Assembly: GCA_965178585.1 (NCBI GenBank) | Contig: OZ238267.1 | Location: 372,001-436,000 of the forward strand | Length of the DNA stretch: 64,000 nt | Reading direction: 5' to 3' | Origin: Marifrigoribacter sp965178585 | Lineage (GTDB): Bacteria; Bacteroidota; Bacteroidia; Flavobacteriales; Flavobacteriaceae | Shown: in pieces, positions 16,962 through 25,489 of the stretch | Position numbering within the stretch: position 1 is the stretch's first letter | Layout: every line of letters begins with the position of its first letter | Position numbers and translations under genes: made by a program | Notes under the pieces: generated by a model | Database searches by the model: none | What the model was told of the DNA's origin: nothing | The model's input: only the letters and a program-made list of their open reading frames with translations

Positions 16962-17312
16962 CTAGCTGACTCTTTTTACAATTAAATAATAATCGTTTTC
17001 TAATGGTAAGTAACCTTGATCATATAAATAAAAGTAAACTGCTCCTGCTTTGGTTGTATAAGTACTCGTAAAGTATTCAAAATTAAATCCCAATCGAATT
17101 AATTTTTCTTTGGTAGTTTTTGTTTTTCCTTCTGGGTTTAAAGATTCTAAAATGCGATAGTTTTTTCGAAGGCGATTATTAATGTTCCGAACTAAGTTTT
17201 TACTATCCTTATTTAATGTGTTGTTATATGAGTTTCTGCAAGCATCACTACAAAACTTTTTATCGGCTCTACCAATAATTTTATCACCGCATTCAGGGCA
17301 TTGTTTTTCCAT
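16962..17312 (-). CDS. Small zinc-ribbon protein (DUF2116-like)
   Basis: A 116-residue cytoplasmic protein. The N-terminus (MEKQCPECGDKIIGRADKKF then CSDACRNSYNN) has a C-x2-C and C-x3-C arrangement typical of a treble-clef zinc ribbon like DUF2116. The rest (INNRLRKNYRILESLNPEG, RLGFNFEYFTS, YFYLYDQGYLPLEND) is a conserved ~80-residue domain seen in Bacteroidota proteins of this size. A nucleic-acid or ribosome-related role is possible from the ribbon alone. It ends next to the truncated paralogue and lies 17 bases downstream of the barrel protein gene, with which it is probably co-transcribed. Confidence 0.7.
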   Translation of the reverse strand: MEKQCPECGDKIIGRADKKFCSDACRNSYNNTLNKDSKNLVRNINNRLRKNYRILESLNPEGKTKTTKEKLIRLGFNFEYFTSTYTTKAGAVYFYLYDQGYLPLENDYYLIVKRVS

Positions 17313-17329
17313 ACCTATAAAACTACCAA

Positions 17330-18247
17330 TTATTTATCAGAATCTTTATTCTTTTCTTTAAAATGTATTCTATAAATCGCTTCAAATTTTATAAAAGCAC
17401 TTCCTAAAATATCTGGATTTAATTGAGTTCTATCATCTCCAAAGCTAAAAGCAGATATTCGAAAATCCAATTGATCTCCTTGTTCATAAACTTCATATTT
17501 ATTGTTAGAGTAACCCACTTTTGCTCTTAATAAAATACTATTATCAACTATTCCATATTGAAAATAAGTGGCGAAATTTATTGGACTTTGATCTATATAA
17601 ACAGGTATTGTTGTTTCTTGACTTATATTATAACTGCGACCAACACCAAAATAATCGATACCGACAGCAGCCTTACCAAATTTATAATTAACATTGGCTG
17701 TAATTGGTAAAGAAGCATCAATTTCAAATCGATTGTTTGGACTTAAATAATAAACTCCAAAAATAGGTGTTGCAAAAACCCCAAAAGCTTCAGTAGAAAT
17801 ATATAGGCCAAAACGGTATTTTAAATGTTCGTTTTTTTTAAGCTTTGCAATACCATAAAGTCCAAAATAAAAATCATCTCCAGATAAATTTTTATAATCG
17901 GAAGCTATTTTAGGTAATAAAATAAGGGTCGAACTCCATTTTTCAGAATAATTGGTTGCTAAACCTATTTTTAACAACGTATTGTATATTGTGGTAGATT
18001 GATTAAAACCAGGAGATAATAATAGATGGTAGGAGCTAAAATCGATTCCAGTTATCAAAGCATACTTTTCATTTAACTCAATTGGAAAAGTAATTCCTGC
18101 ATTATAAGATTCAATATTTGTACTATTATTGGTTCCCTCAAACTTTGCATCAAAGGCATTACTGTATCCTATTTTTAAAACATCAACAAAGTCTTGAGCA
18201 TTAGTTATATAAGGAATAAACAAAAAAAGAAGTAAAAATTTTTTCAA
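17330..18247 (-). CDS. Secreted outer-membrane beta-barrel-type protein
   Basis: A 305-residue protein with signal peptide (MKKFLLLFLFIPYITNAQDF) followed by alternating polar/hydrophobic strands with many Tyr, Phe and Asn residues and short turns, as in outer-membrane barrels (YALITGIDFSSYHLLL, YRFGLYISTEAFGVF, RFEIDASLPITANVNYKFG). It ends in the charged tail KEKNKDSDK rather than an aromatic residue, so the barrel call is tentative. The start is TTG at 18247, chosen because it gives a complete signal peptide and no ATG lies upstream in frame. It is transcribed toward the zinc-ribbon gene. No substrate can be suggested. Confidence 0.6.
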   Translation of the reverse strand: MKKFLLLFLFIPYITNAQDFVDVLKIGYSNAFDAKFEGTNNSTNIESYNAGITFPIELNEKYALITGIDFSSYHLLLSPGFNQSTTIYNTLLKIGLATNYSEKWSSTLILLPKIASDYKNLSGDDFYFGLYGIAKLKKNEHLKYRFGLYISTEAFGVFATPIFGVYYLSPNNRFEIDASLPITANVNYKFGKAAVGIDYFGVGRSYNISQETTIPVYIDQSPINFATYFQYGIVDNSILLRAKVGYSNNKYEVYEQGDQLDFRISAFSFGDDRTQLNPDILGSAFIKFEAIYRIHFKEKNKDSDK

Positions 18248-18303
18248 AAAATAGATAGGTTAAGAAATTTAAAAAATAAATGACTAAACTACTAAAAACA
18301 GAT

Positions 18304-18311
18304 TATATTTG
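18304..18311 (+). promoter_or_regulatory. Bacteroidota -7 promoter element before lipoprotein gene
   Basis: TATATTTG matches the TAnnTTTG consensus and lies 28 bases before the ATG at 18340. No clear TTG element is found at the usual upstream distance. Confidence 0.5.
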
Positions 18312-18339
18312 CCGCATTATAAAATTTTAAAATAAAATC

Positions 18340-18849
18340 ATGAAATTATTAAAAAGCCTTTTAGTATTACTTGTTGCAGTATCAATAGTTAGCTGTAGTA
18401 GCGATGATGACAGCCCTCAATTTGTATTAAACAATGCTAACTTAAGTGGAACTCATTCTATAACTTACTTTACTACTTCAGATACTGAAACGACAAATGT
18501 AAATGGATTAGATGTAGTGTCAGAGTTTACAACAGTAGGAGATACTTTTCAAATAACTGTAATTTTTAATGAAAATGGAGCTTACATTATTGATGGAGAG
18601 TATAGAAACAATTATACAGTAACAGTTGCTGGTCAAATTATAGATGAAGGATTTGAAATCATTGATGTTACTAATGAAACAGGAAATTACACAACTAATG
18701 ATTCAACTATGGAAATTTCTTTAGATGGAGAAACTTGGGATGTTACTCTTTTTAATGAAAACGAATTAAGAATTGTAACTGAAGATAGTTATACTGAAAA
18801 CGATGTTCTATATGAATATTCATCAGAAATTAGAATGGTAAGACAATAA
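18340..18849 (+). CDS. Small lipoprotein, lipocalin-like
   Basis: A 169-residue lipoprotein. The N-terminus MKLLKSLLVLLVAVSIVSC has a lipobox (VSC), and SSDDDS after the Cys is the Ser/Asp-rich surface-export type signal described for Bacteroidota lipoproteins. The mature part (NLSGTHSITYFTTSD, FNENGAYIIDGEYRNNYTV, TMEISLDGETWDVTLF, RIVTEDSY) reads as a small beta-barrel of lipocalin-like type. It has its own -7 element and a terminator, so it is a single-gene unit. A surface-exposed binding role is possible, but no ligand can be inferred. Confidence 0.7.
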   Translation: MKLLKSLLVLLVAVSIVSCSSDDDSPQFVLNNANLSGTHSITYFTTSDTETTNVNGLDVVSEFTTVGDTFQITVIFNENGAYIIDGEYRNNYTVTVAGQIIDEGFEIIDVTNETGNYTTNDSTMEISLDGETWDVTLFNENELRIVTEDSYTENDVLYEYSSEIRMVRQ

Positions 18850-18871
18850 GCACTCTAATAAACTAACATTT

Positions 18872-18903
18872 AAGCTCTGTAGTTTATTCTACAGGGCTTT
18901 TTT
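18872..18903 (+). terminator. Intrinsic terminator
   Basis: AAGCTCTGTAG pairs with CTACAGGGCTT (one G-T wobble) around a 6-base loop and is followed by a run of T. Confidence 0.8.
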
Positions 18904-19006
18904 ATTAGCTTAATTTTAAGGCAATAAGCATTGTCTACTCTTAACAATTTATTAATTTCGCTGCTATCTTTTTAGCAAGAGATATTTATTTAGAAAATAA
19001 CACATA

Positions 19007-22000
19007 ATGAGCACAGAATTTAAAACATACAAAGGCTTAGATCTTCCAAAATTAGGAGAGGATATTCTCAAATTTTGGGAAGAAGAAAAGGTCTTTGAAA
19101 AAAGTATTTCTTCTCGTGAGGGAAAAACACCTTACGTTTTTTTTGAAGGACCTCCTTCTGCAAACGGATTGCCTGGAGTACACCACGTTTTAGCTCGTGC
19201 TATTAAAGATATTTTTCCTAGATATAAAACCATGAAAGGTTTCCAAGTAAAGCGTAAAGCGGGTTGGGATACTCATGGATTACCTATTGAATTAGGAGTT
19301 GAAAAAGAATTAGGAATTACTAAAGAGGATATCGGTAAAAGCATCTCTGTAGAAGATTATAATGCAGCTTGCCGAAAAGCAGTAATGCGTTATACAGATA
19401 TTTGGAATAACCTTACCAAAAGGATTGGGTATTGGGTAAATATGGAAGATCCATATGTTACTTATGAGCCTAAATACATGGAAACAGTTTGGTGGTTATT
19501 AAAAGAAATATATAACAAAGGCTTACTTTATAAAGGATATACCATACAACCCTATTCGCCAAAAGCAGGAACTGGATTAAGTTCTCATGAATTAAATCAA
19601 CCAGGGACTTACCAAGATGTAACAGATACCACAGTGGTAGCTCAGTTTAAAGCTTTAAAAGACACCTTACCTTCAGTTTTAAAAGAAATAGATGGAGACA
19701 TTTATTTTCTAGCTTGGACCACTACTCCTTGGACCTTGCCATCTAATACAGCCTTAACAGTTGGGAAAAAGATTGATTATGTTTTAGTAAAAACCTTCAA
19801 TCAATATACTTTTGAACCCTCTCAAGTGATATTGGCTAAAAATTTAGTTGGAAAACAATTCTCAGGAAAATTTGAAGAAGCAGAAAACGAATCAGATTTA
19901 GGGAACTACGAAGCTGGAGCTAAAAAAATACCGTATTTTATTATAAAAGAATTTAAAGGAGCAGCCATTTTAGAAGCTCGTTACGAGCAATTAATGCCTT
20001 TCACTTTGCCAAATGATAATCCTGAAAATGCATTTAGAGTCATTGCAGGTGATTTTGTTACTACCGAAGATGGTACAGGAATCGTGCATACAGCTCCAAC
20101 ATTTGGTGCAGATGATGCTATGGTTGCTAAACAGGCAGAGCCAGAAGTACCACCTATGTTGGTAATGGACGAAAACCAAAAATTAGTGCCATTGGTTAAT
20201 TTACAAGGTAAGTTCAGGCCAGAAATGGGCGAATATGCTGGTAAGTATGTAAAGAATGAATACTATGCAGATGGTGAAGCTCCAGATAAATCTACAGATG
20301 TAGAAATTGCAATTCAATTAAAAACTGAAAACAAGGCTTTTAAAGTAGAAAAATATACCCACAGTTATCCTAATTGTTGGAGAACAGATAAACCTATTTT
20401 ATACTATCCATTAGACTCTTGGTTTATTAAAGTAACCGATTTTAAAGATCGAATGTTCGATTTAAATTTAGGAATCAACTGGAAACCAAAAGCAACTGGA
20501 GAGGGACGTTTTGGTAATTGGTTAGCCAATGCAAATGATTGGAATTTATCAAGATCAAGATATTGGGGAATACCACTTCCAATATGGCGTACTGAAGATG
20601 GAAAAGAAGAAATGGCTATTGGTTCTATAGAAGAATTAAAAGCTGAAATGAAAAAAGCAGTGGAAGCTGGAGTCATGCAAAAAGATATTTTTGATGATTT
20701 TGTAGCAGGAGATTTTTCTGAAGAGAATTATGCAAAAGTAGATTTACATAAAAACATTGTGGACGAAATCGTTTTGGTTTCTAAAAACGGAATCCCAATG
20801 AAAAGGGAAGCCGATTTAATTGATGTTTGGTTTGATAGTGGTAGTATGCCATACGCTCAATGGCATTACCCTTTTGAGAATAAAGAAAAAGTGGAAACTA
20901 CTTGGCGTAAAGCAGATTTTATTGCTGAAGGAGTTGACCAAACACGCGGATGGTTTTATACACTACATGCAATTGCAACTATGATATTTGATGATGTTGC
21001 TTATAAAAATGTTGTTTCAAACGGTTTGGTATTAGATAAAAATGGACAAAAAATGTCCAAACGATTAGGAAATGCTACCGATCCTTTTGAGACCTTAGAT
21101 AAATTTGGACCCGATGCCACACGTTGGTATATGATTAGCAATGCCAACCCTTGGGATAATCTAAAATTTGATATTGCAGGAATTTCAGAAGTTAGAAATA
21201 AATTTTTTGGAACACTTTATAACACTTATAGCTTCTTTAGTTTGTATGCTAATTTGGATAATTTTAATTATTCAGAAGAGGATATAGCATTAGAAAAAAG
21301 ACCCGAAATAGATCGCTGGATTCTTTCAGAGTTGCACACATTAATAGAAAGAGTAGATCAATATTATAGTGAATACGAGCCTACCAAGGCGACTCGAGCA
21401 ATTTCATATTTTGTTCAAGAAAACTTAAGTAACTGGTTTGTACGATTAAGTAGAAGACGTTTTTGGAAGGGAAGTTATGGCGAAGATAAAATTTCAGCAT
21501 ATCAAACTTTGCATACCTGTTTACTAACAATTTCTAAGTTAAGTGCTCCTGTAGCACCCTTTTTTATGGATCGTCTTTATAGCGATTTATTAAACGGAAC
21601 TGTTAAAAATGATGAAATTTCGGTGCATTTAAGTAAATTTCCTGTTGCTAATACGTCATACATTGACAGTGCATTAGAACATAAAATGCAAAAGGCTCAA
21701 ACAATATCTTCATTAGTGTTATCGTTACGTCAAAAAGAGAAGATAAAAGTTAGGCAACCTTTACAAAAAATCATGATACCTGTTTTAAATAATGAACAGC
21801 GTGAAGAGATTTTAGCGGTTTCAGATTTAATAAAGTCTGAGGTAAATGTTAAGGAAATTGAACTGATAGATGAAGGATCTGGAATATTAGTTAAGCAAAT
21901 AAAACCAGATTTTAAAAAGCTAGGGCCACGCTTCGGAAAAGACATGAAATTGGTTGCACAAGTAATCAATAATTTTGGTCAAGAAGAAATTTCTACTCTT

Positions 22001-22411
22001 GAAAAAGAAGAAGAAATTAATGTTTTAATTAACGAAAAAAATACTACATTGTGCAAGGATGATGTAGTAATAAGTTCTCAAGATATTGAAGGTTGGTTAG
22101 TTGCAAATAGTGAAGGTGTAACGGTTGCTTTAGATGTAACCATCAGTCAAGACTTAAAGAATGAAGGAATTGCAAGAGAGTTGGTAAATAGAATTCAGAA
22201 CATACGTAAAGACTCAGGTTTTGAAGTAATGGATCGAATTGAGATTACCATTCAAGAAGATGAAAACTTAAAAGAGGCTGTAAGCCAAAATTTAGAATAT
22301 ATTAAACAAGAAACGTTAACCGATGTTTTGTGTTTTGAACAAAAATTAGATGAAGGAACTGAAATAGTTTTTGATGAAATAACAAGCAAGTTAGCAATTA
22401 AAAAAGTGTAA
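19007..22411 (+). CDS. ileS: Isoleucyl-tRNA synthetase, type 2 (eukaryote-like)
   Basis: A 1,134-residue class I synthetase that charges tRNA-Ile with isoleucine in the cytoplasm. The HIGH-region reads PSANGLPGVHH (about residues 50-60) and the KMSKS motif is KMSKR at 682-686. Between them lie the Trp-rich catalytic insert and the CP1 editing domain (AWTTTPWTLPSNTAL). The C-terminal anticodon-binding and extra domains run to the end. Length and motif style fit the eukaryote-like type 2 IleRS, the form usual in Bacteroidota and often mupirocin-tolerant; tolerance is known for the family, not shown here. The 158-base leader shows no T-box. Two bases separate its stop from the next start, so the DksA-like gene is co-transcribed. 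Confidence 0.97.
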   Translation: MSTEFKTYKGLDLPKLGEDILKFWEEEKVFEKSISSREGKTPYVFFEGPPSANGLPGVHHVLARAIKDIFPRYKTMKGFQVKRKAGWDTHGLPIELGVEKELGITKEDIGKSISVEDYNAACRKAVMRYTDIWNNLTKRIGYWVNMEDPYVTYEPKYMETVWWLLKEIYNKGLLYKGYTIQPYSPKAGTGLSSHELNQPGTYQDVTDTTVVAQFKALKDTLPSVLKEIDGDIYFLAWTTTPWTLPSNTALTVGKKIDYVLVKTFNQYTFEPSQVILAKNLVGKQFSGKFEEAENESDLGNYEAGAKKIPYFIIKEFKGAAILEARYEQLMPFTLPNDNPENAFRVIAGDFVTTEDGTGIVHTAPTFGADDAMVAKQAEPEVPPMLVMDENQKLVPLVNLQGKFRPEMGEYAGKYVKNEYYADGEAPDKSTDVEIAIQLKTENKAFKVEKYTHSYPNCWRTDKPILYYPLDSWFIKVTDFKDRMFDLNLGINWKPKATGEGRFGNWLANANDWNLSRSRYWGIPLPIWRTEDGKEEMAIGSIEELKAEMKKAVEAGVMQKDIFDDFVAGDFSEENYAKVDLHKNIVDEIVLVSKNGIPMKREADLIDVWFDSGSMPYAQWHYPFENKEKVETTWRKADFIAEGVDQTRGWFYTLHAIATMIFDDVAYKNVVSNGLVLDKNGQKMSKRLGNATDPFETLDKFGPDATRWYMISNANPWDNLKFDIAGISEVRNKFFGTLYNTYSFFSLYANLDNFNYSEEDIALEKRPEIDRWILSELHTLIERVDQYYSEYEPTKATRAISYFVQENLSNWFVRLSRRRFWKGSYGEDKISAYQTLHTCLLTISKLSAPVAPFFMDRLYSDLLNGTVKNDEISVHLSKFPVANTSYIDSALEHKMQKAQTISSLVLSLRQKEKIKVRQPLQKIMIPVLNNEQREEILAVSDLIKSEVNVKEIELIDEGSGILVKQIKPDFKKLGPRFGKDMKLVAQVINNFGQEEISTLEKEEEINVLINEKNTTLCKDDVVISSQDIEGWLVANSEGVTVALDVTISQDLKNEGIARELVNRIQNIRKDSGFEVMDRIEITIQEDENLKEAVSQNLEYIKQETLTDVLCFEQKLDEGTEIVFDEITSKLAIKKV

Positions 22412-22413
22412 AA

Positions 22414-22794
22414 ATGAACCAAGAAACAAACGACAGATATAGTGATGCGGATTTAGAAGAATTCAAACAACTAATACAAGAAAAAATAGAAAATGCAACA
22501 AAGCAATTGCATTTAATTGAAAGTGCCTTTAGAAACGACAGTGATAATGGTACCGACGATACTTCACCTACCTTTAAGGCATTTGACGAAGGAAGTCATG
22601 TAATGAGTAAAGAGGCAAATTCTCAATTGGCAATTCGCCAAGAAAAATTTATTCGTGATTTAAATAATGCATTGATACGTATCGAAAATAAAACGTATGG
22701 AATTTGTCGTGTTACAAAAAAATTAATTAATAAAGAACGATTAAAATTAGTGCCTCATGCAACTCTTAGTATAGAAGCTAAGAATATGCAATAG
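22414..22794 (+). CDS. TraR/DksA-family protein with degenerate zinc finger
   Basis: A 126-residue cytoplasmic protein of the DksA/TraR family, whose members bind the RNA polymerase secondary channel. An N-terminal helical hairpin (SDADLEEFKQLIQEKIENA, IRQEKFIRDLNNALIRIENK) is followed by the family's C-terminal YGICRVTKKLINKERL and VPHATLSIEAKN. Only C98 of the four zinc-finger cysteines remains, which is common in Bacteroidota versions. The acidic tip residues of classical DksA are not obvious. It follows ileS by two bases, suggesting that its level is tied to tRNA charging genes. Regulation of transcription is the best guess; binding has not been shown for this branch as far as I know. Confidence 0.85.
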   Translation: MNQETNDRYSDADLEEFKQLIQEKIENATKQLHLIESAFRNDSDNGTDDTSPTFKAFDEGSHVMSKEANSQLAIRQEKFIRDLNNALIRIENKTYGICRVTKKLINKERLKLVPHATLSIEAKNMQ

Positions 22795-22816
22795 AGTAAT
22801 AATTTTTTATTTATAA

Positions 22817-22866
22817 AAGTCCAAATTTCAAAGCTGCCTAAAGCTTATGGGGTTTGGATTTTTTTA
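22817..22866 (+). terminator. Possible terminator after ileS-dksA unit
   Basis: AGTCCAAA pairs with TTTGGATT across an inner AAGCT/AGCTT stem, then six or more T. The T-run ends only a dozen bases before the next ATG, so it could also be part of that gene's leader. Confidence 0.5.
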
Positions 22867-22878
22867 ATTTCATATAGA

Positions 22879-23514
22879 ATGAATAGATTCATTTCATTAT
22901 TAATACTAGCTTTAGTAAGTACTAACTCATTTTCTCAAAAAGAAATGGCAAGAGAATTTGATGCTTCATTAATTAATGGAATTGAAATTAATTCGAATAG
23001 GATCAATAGTATTCTAATACATTCAGAAAAAACGAATCGTATAAAAGTATTAACCCGTATTGAAGGAGAAAATTATGAAAATGTGGTTTTAAGTGTAATT
23101 GAAAAAGATAATATCCTTTATTTAAAACCAGGCTATACTCCTTTTTTTGAGGCTAAAAATGATAAACTTGCAGCTCATAAAGTACAGGCGATTGATATTA
23201 AACTCATTGTTCCAGAGAATATAGAGATTTCAATCAATTCAAAATTAGCTTCAGTTACAACAAAAGGGAAGTTGTCTTCATTATTAGTTACATTAGATAT
23301 CGGTAACTGTAACCTTCATGAATTTATAGGAAATGCAAACATAAAAACAAATAAAGGCTTTATATCTGTTACCGTTATAGAAAATATTTACGGAAAGGCT
23401 TTTTCAAAAAAAGGAGCCATTGAAAATATGCTTTCAAAAAACATAGAAAGCAAGTATAAAATTTTGGCTGAAACTAATGAAGGGGATATTTCATTATCCA
23501 AATCCATTAATTAA
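22879..23514 (+). CDS. Secreted DUF4097-like (adhesin-type beta-helix) protein
   Basis: A 211-residue protein with signal peptide (MNRFISLLILALVSTNSFSQ). The mature part has regular short beta strands (INGIEINSNRINSILIHSE, AIDIKLIVPENIEISINSK, SVTTKGKLSSLLVTLDIGN, NIKTNKGFISVTVIENI) like the left-handed, repetitive DUF4097/GIN family of putative adhesins. The family has no established biochemical function. It lies directly upstream of lspA, but lspA has its own -7 element, so the two need not be co-transcribed. It is not a lipoprotein itself. Confidence 0.65.
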   Translation: MNRFISLLILALVSTNSFSQKEMAREFDASLINGIEINSNRINSILIHSEKTNRIKVLTRIEGENYENVVLSVIEKDNILYLKPGYTPFFEAKNDKLAAHKVQAIDIKLIVPENIEISINSKLASVTTKGKLSSLLVTLDIGNCNLHEFIGNANIKTNKGFISVTVIENIYGKAFSKKGAIENMLSKNIESKYKILAETNEGDISLSKSIN

Positions 23515-23517
23515 TAT

Positions 23518-23525
23518 TATTTTTG
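23518..23525 (+). promoter_or_regulatory. -7 promoter element for lspA
   Basis: TATTTTTG fits TAnnTTTG. It overlaps the end of the preceding intergenic bases and lies 18 bases before the lspA ATG at 23544, which also argues against the upstream TTG at 23523 as start, since that TTG lies within this element. Confidence 0.5.
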
Positions 23526-23543
23526 CGAACGATACAACACACT

Positions 23544-24191
23544 ATGTCTCTTAAAAAATCCATTGTTATAATTATTTTGATCTTATTAATAGATCAGATT
23601 TCAAAAATATATATTAAAACTAGTTTTGTTTTAGGTGAAAGTATTACAGTTTTTGAATGGTTTAAAATAGCCTTTGTTGAAAATGAAGGAATGGCTTGGG
23701 GAGCAAAGATTCCAGGAAAATATGGTAAATTATTTCTTACTTTATTTAGATTGGTTGCAATTGTTGGAATAGGATATTGGCTTTGGGACTCTATAAAAAA
23801 GAAACATTCTAAGATATTAATTGTTTCAATTGCATTAATTTTTGCAGGAGCTTTAGGGAATATAATAGATTCGGTATTTTATGGAATCATTTTTAACGAT
23901 AGTCATAATCAAATAGCAACTATGTTTCCACCAGATGGAGGTTATGGAACCTTATTTCACGGAAAAGTTGTTGATATGTTGCATTTTCCACTATGGGAAG
24001 GTTTTTTACCAGAGTGGTTACCTTTTTGGGGTGGACAATATTTTACATTCTTCGATCCTGTGTTTAATATCGCAGATATGTCTATAAGTACAGGGTTTGG
24101 ATTATTAATTGTTTTTAATAAAAGAGCTTTCCCAAAGGAGGTAAAAGAAACCAATACTACACCTTCAACTTCTGAAACAGAAGAATCTTAA
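23544..24191 (+). CDS. lspA: Lipoprotein signal peptidase (signal peptidase II)
   Basis: A 215-residue inner-membrane aspartyl protease that removes the signal peptide from prolipoproteins after lipidation. There are four membrane segments. The two catalytic aspartates are D109 in GALGNIIDSVFYG and D178 in FNIADMSISTG, with the family's VENEGMAWG motif near residue 50. Bacteroidota LspA is longer than the E. coli enzyme because of the loop around residues 125-165 (PPDGGYGTLFHGKVVDML), as here. I chose ATG 23544 (MSLKKSIVI) over an upstream in-frame TTG at 23523 that sits in the promoter element. Its stop codon overlaps that of the convergent DUF2752 gene. Many lipoproteins in this window are its substrates. 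Confidence 0.96.
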   Translation: MSLKKSIVIIILILLIDQISKIYIKTSFVLGESITVFEWFKIAFVENEGMAWGAKIPGKYGKLFLTLFRLVAIVGIGYWLWDSIKKKHSKILIVSIALIFAGALGNIIDSVFYGIIFNDSHNQIATMFPPDGGYGTLFHGKVVDMLHFPLWEGFLPEWLPFWGGQYFTFFDPVFNIADMSISTGFGLLIVFNKRAFPKEVKETNTTPSTSETEES

Positions 24192-24559
24192 ATTACATTT
24201 CTAATTATAGTAAAAAGAATCATTAAAACAAATAGGCTTATTAGCCATTTAGTTGATATAATAATATCTGGCAGCTGAATATTAAAAGGCTTAAATGTCA
24301 TTTTTAAAAATATAAAAAGCAACAGTGGTGCAAAGAAATAAATTAATAAGTTAAGTTTTGCAGCTTTAATAAAATTACCGTGTAGTAATTCATGAAACGC
24401 TCGTTGAGCTCCACAACCTGGGCAATCCAAACCACTAATGCTTTTGCTGATACAACCCACAAAAATAGCCTCTCCATTAGAAGGGTCGTTAGTATAAAAA
24501 TAGTATATACCAAGCCCCAATGCAATAAAAGCAATGATGGATAATAGTTTGTAAATCAA
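24188..24559 (-). CDS. DUF2752 membrane protein
   Basis: A 123-residue membrane protein of the DUF2752 family. It has an N-terminal membrane helix, the family signature GLDCPGCGAQRAFHELLHGN (two Cys of a CPGCG motif, then Arg and His), and two more helices. The paired cysteines may bind a metal or form a disulfide, but the function is unknown. The start is TTG at 24559, giving the expected first helix (IYKLLSIIAFIALGLG); no ATG is available upstream. It follows the CCC-motif gene by 10 bases, and the two are a recurring pair in flavobacteria. The end overlaps the lspA stop by four bases (shared TTAA), with no terminator between. Confidence 0.85.
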   Translation of the reverse strand: MIYKLLSIIAFIALGLGIYYFYTNDPSNGEAIFVGCISKSISGLDCPGCGAQRAFHELLHGNFIKAAKLNLLIYFFAPLLLFIFLKMTFKPFNIQLPDIIISTKWLISLFVLMILFTIIRNVI

Positions 24560-24569
24560 AAAAACAGTT

Positions 24570-24887
24570 CTATTGTGAAATATTATAAGTTTCTAATATT
24601 TCTTGATAAGCAGCCATTCCTCCGAACCCTAATAAATAAATGATATTTAATAATAGAAGTCCAATAGCTATATAAGATAAAATTTTTGAGTTTTTAGCAG
24701 AAGATAACGCGCCTGCAAAATCGCCACTATCGAATTTTGATTTTACCTGACTTGACAGTACAATGGCAATGATACCAAGTATTAATCCTAAACAACAAGG
24801 TGAACACAAACCTAAGACAGTAGCAACAATTGCTAAGGTCATATTATTATTAGGCATAGTGTTTTCAGAAAAAGAAGTAGTTTCCAT
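24570..24887 (-). CDS. CCC-motif (CD225/dispanin-like) membrane protein
   Basis: A 105-residue protein with two hydrophobic segments: one around residues 16-37 ending in CSPCCLGLILGIIAIVLS, the other around 70-92. Between them lies a short amphipathic stretch (KFDSGDFAGALSSAKNSK). This is the layout of the small Bacteroidota family named for its Cys-Cys membrane motif and resembles CD225/dispanin proteins. Function is unknown. Translation may start at M1 or at the second Met (MPNNNMTLAI). It is the first gene of a two-gene unit with the DUF2752 protein. Confidence 0.75.
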   Translation of the reverse strand: METTSFSENTMPNNNMTLAIVATVLGLCSPCCLGLILGIIAIVLSSQVKSKFDSGDFAGALSSAKNSKILSYIAIGLLLLNIIYLLGFGGMAAYQEILETYNISQ

Positions 24888-24928
24888 AGAAGAAGTTTTA
24901 AATTCAGACTTAAAGATACTACGAAATT

Positions 24929-25489
24929 TTAAAAAGTATAAATATTCTTATGTGTAATGCAAAAATTTAATGGAACATCAGTAGTTTCACAAGGCAATAA
25001 TTCTTCCGGCTCAAATAAAGATAAGCCTATAAAAATGGTTTTAGAATTGCATTTTTCAAGGAAGCGATCATAGAACCCTTTACCGTAACCCAATCTATTT
25101 CCATTTACATCATAAGCTAATAAGGGTATAAAAACCACATCTAATTGAGATGGAGCTATTTTAATTCCAGAAACCGGTTCAGGAACGCCATAATTAGATA
25201 GTTTTAAAGGTGTATTGTCTTGTAGTAAAATATGAGACATTTCAACATTTTTATTTTCTACTTTAGGAACAATGATACTTTTATCTTTTCCTTGTAATAT
25301 ATGAAGTAAAAACTCAGTGTTGATCTCCTTTTTAGTAGCAATGGGTAAAAAAATATGATAATTTGAAAAATCCCAAATAGATAATTTTAAAGATTGGTTG
25401 GCAATATCCATACTTAAATCATCAATATCCTCAACAGAAAATTTTTCTCTTAATAATTTATACTTTTTTCTATAATCATCCTTATTCAT
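24929..25489 (-). CDS. 5-formyltetrahydrofolate cyclo-ligase
   Basis: A 186-residue enzyme that converts 5-formyl-THF to 5,10-methenyl-THF using ATP, recycling folate in the cytoplasm. Features are the N-terminal basic helix (MNKDDYRKKYKLLREKF), YHIFLPIATKKEINTEFL, and the signature GYGKGFYDRFLEKC near the C-terminus, followed by ETTDVPLNFCITHK. I chose the ATG at 25489, which overlaps the upstream stop by eight bases; an in-frame ATG at 25525 would overlap by 44 bases and add a non-family extension. Translational coupling to the aspartoacylase-like gene is likely. Confidence 0.93.
   Translation of the reverse strand: MNKDDYRKKYKLLREKFSVEDIDDLSMDIANQSLKLSIWDFSNYHIFLPIATKKEINTEFLLHILQGKDKSIIVPKVENKNVEMSHILLQDNTPLKLSNYGVPEPVSGIKIAPSQLDVVFIPLLAYDVNGNRLGYGKGFYDRFLEKCNSKTIFIGLSLFEPEELLPCETTDVPLNFCITHKNIYTF

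Noticed and set aside
18904..19006. T-box or riboswitch before ileS
   Set aside because: No T-box consensus or specifier-type stem is present, and this regulation is not expected in Bacteroidota.
23523..23543. Upstream TTG as lspA start
   Set aside because: It lies within the -7 promoter element and would add seven residues not typical for the family; ATG 23544 fits better.
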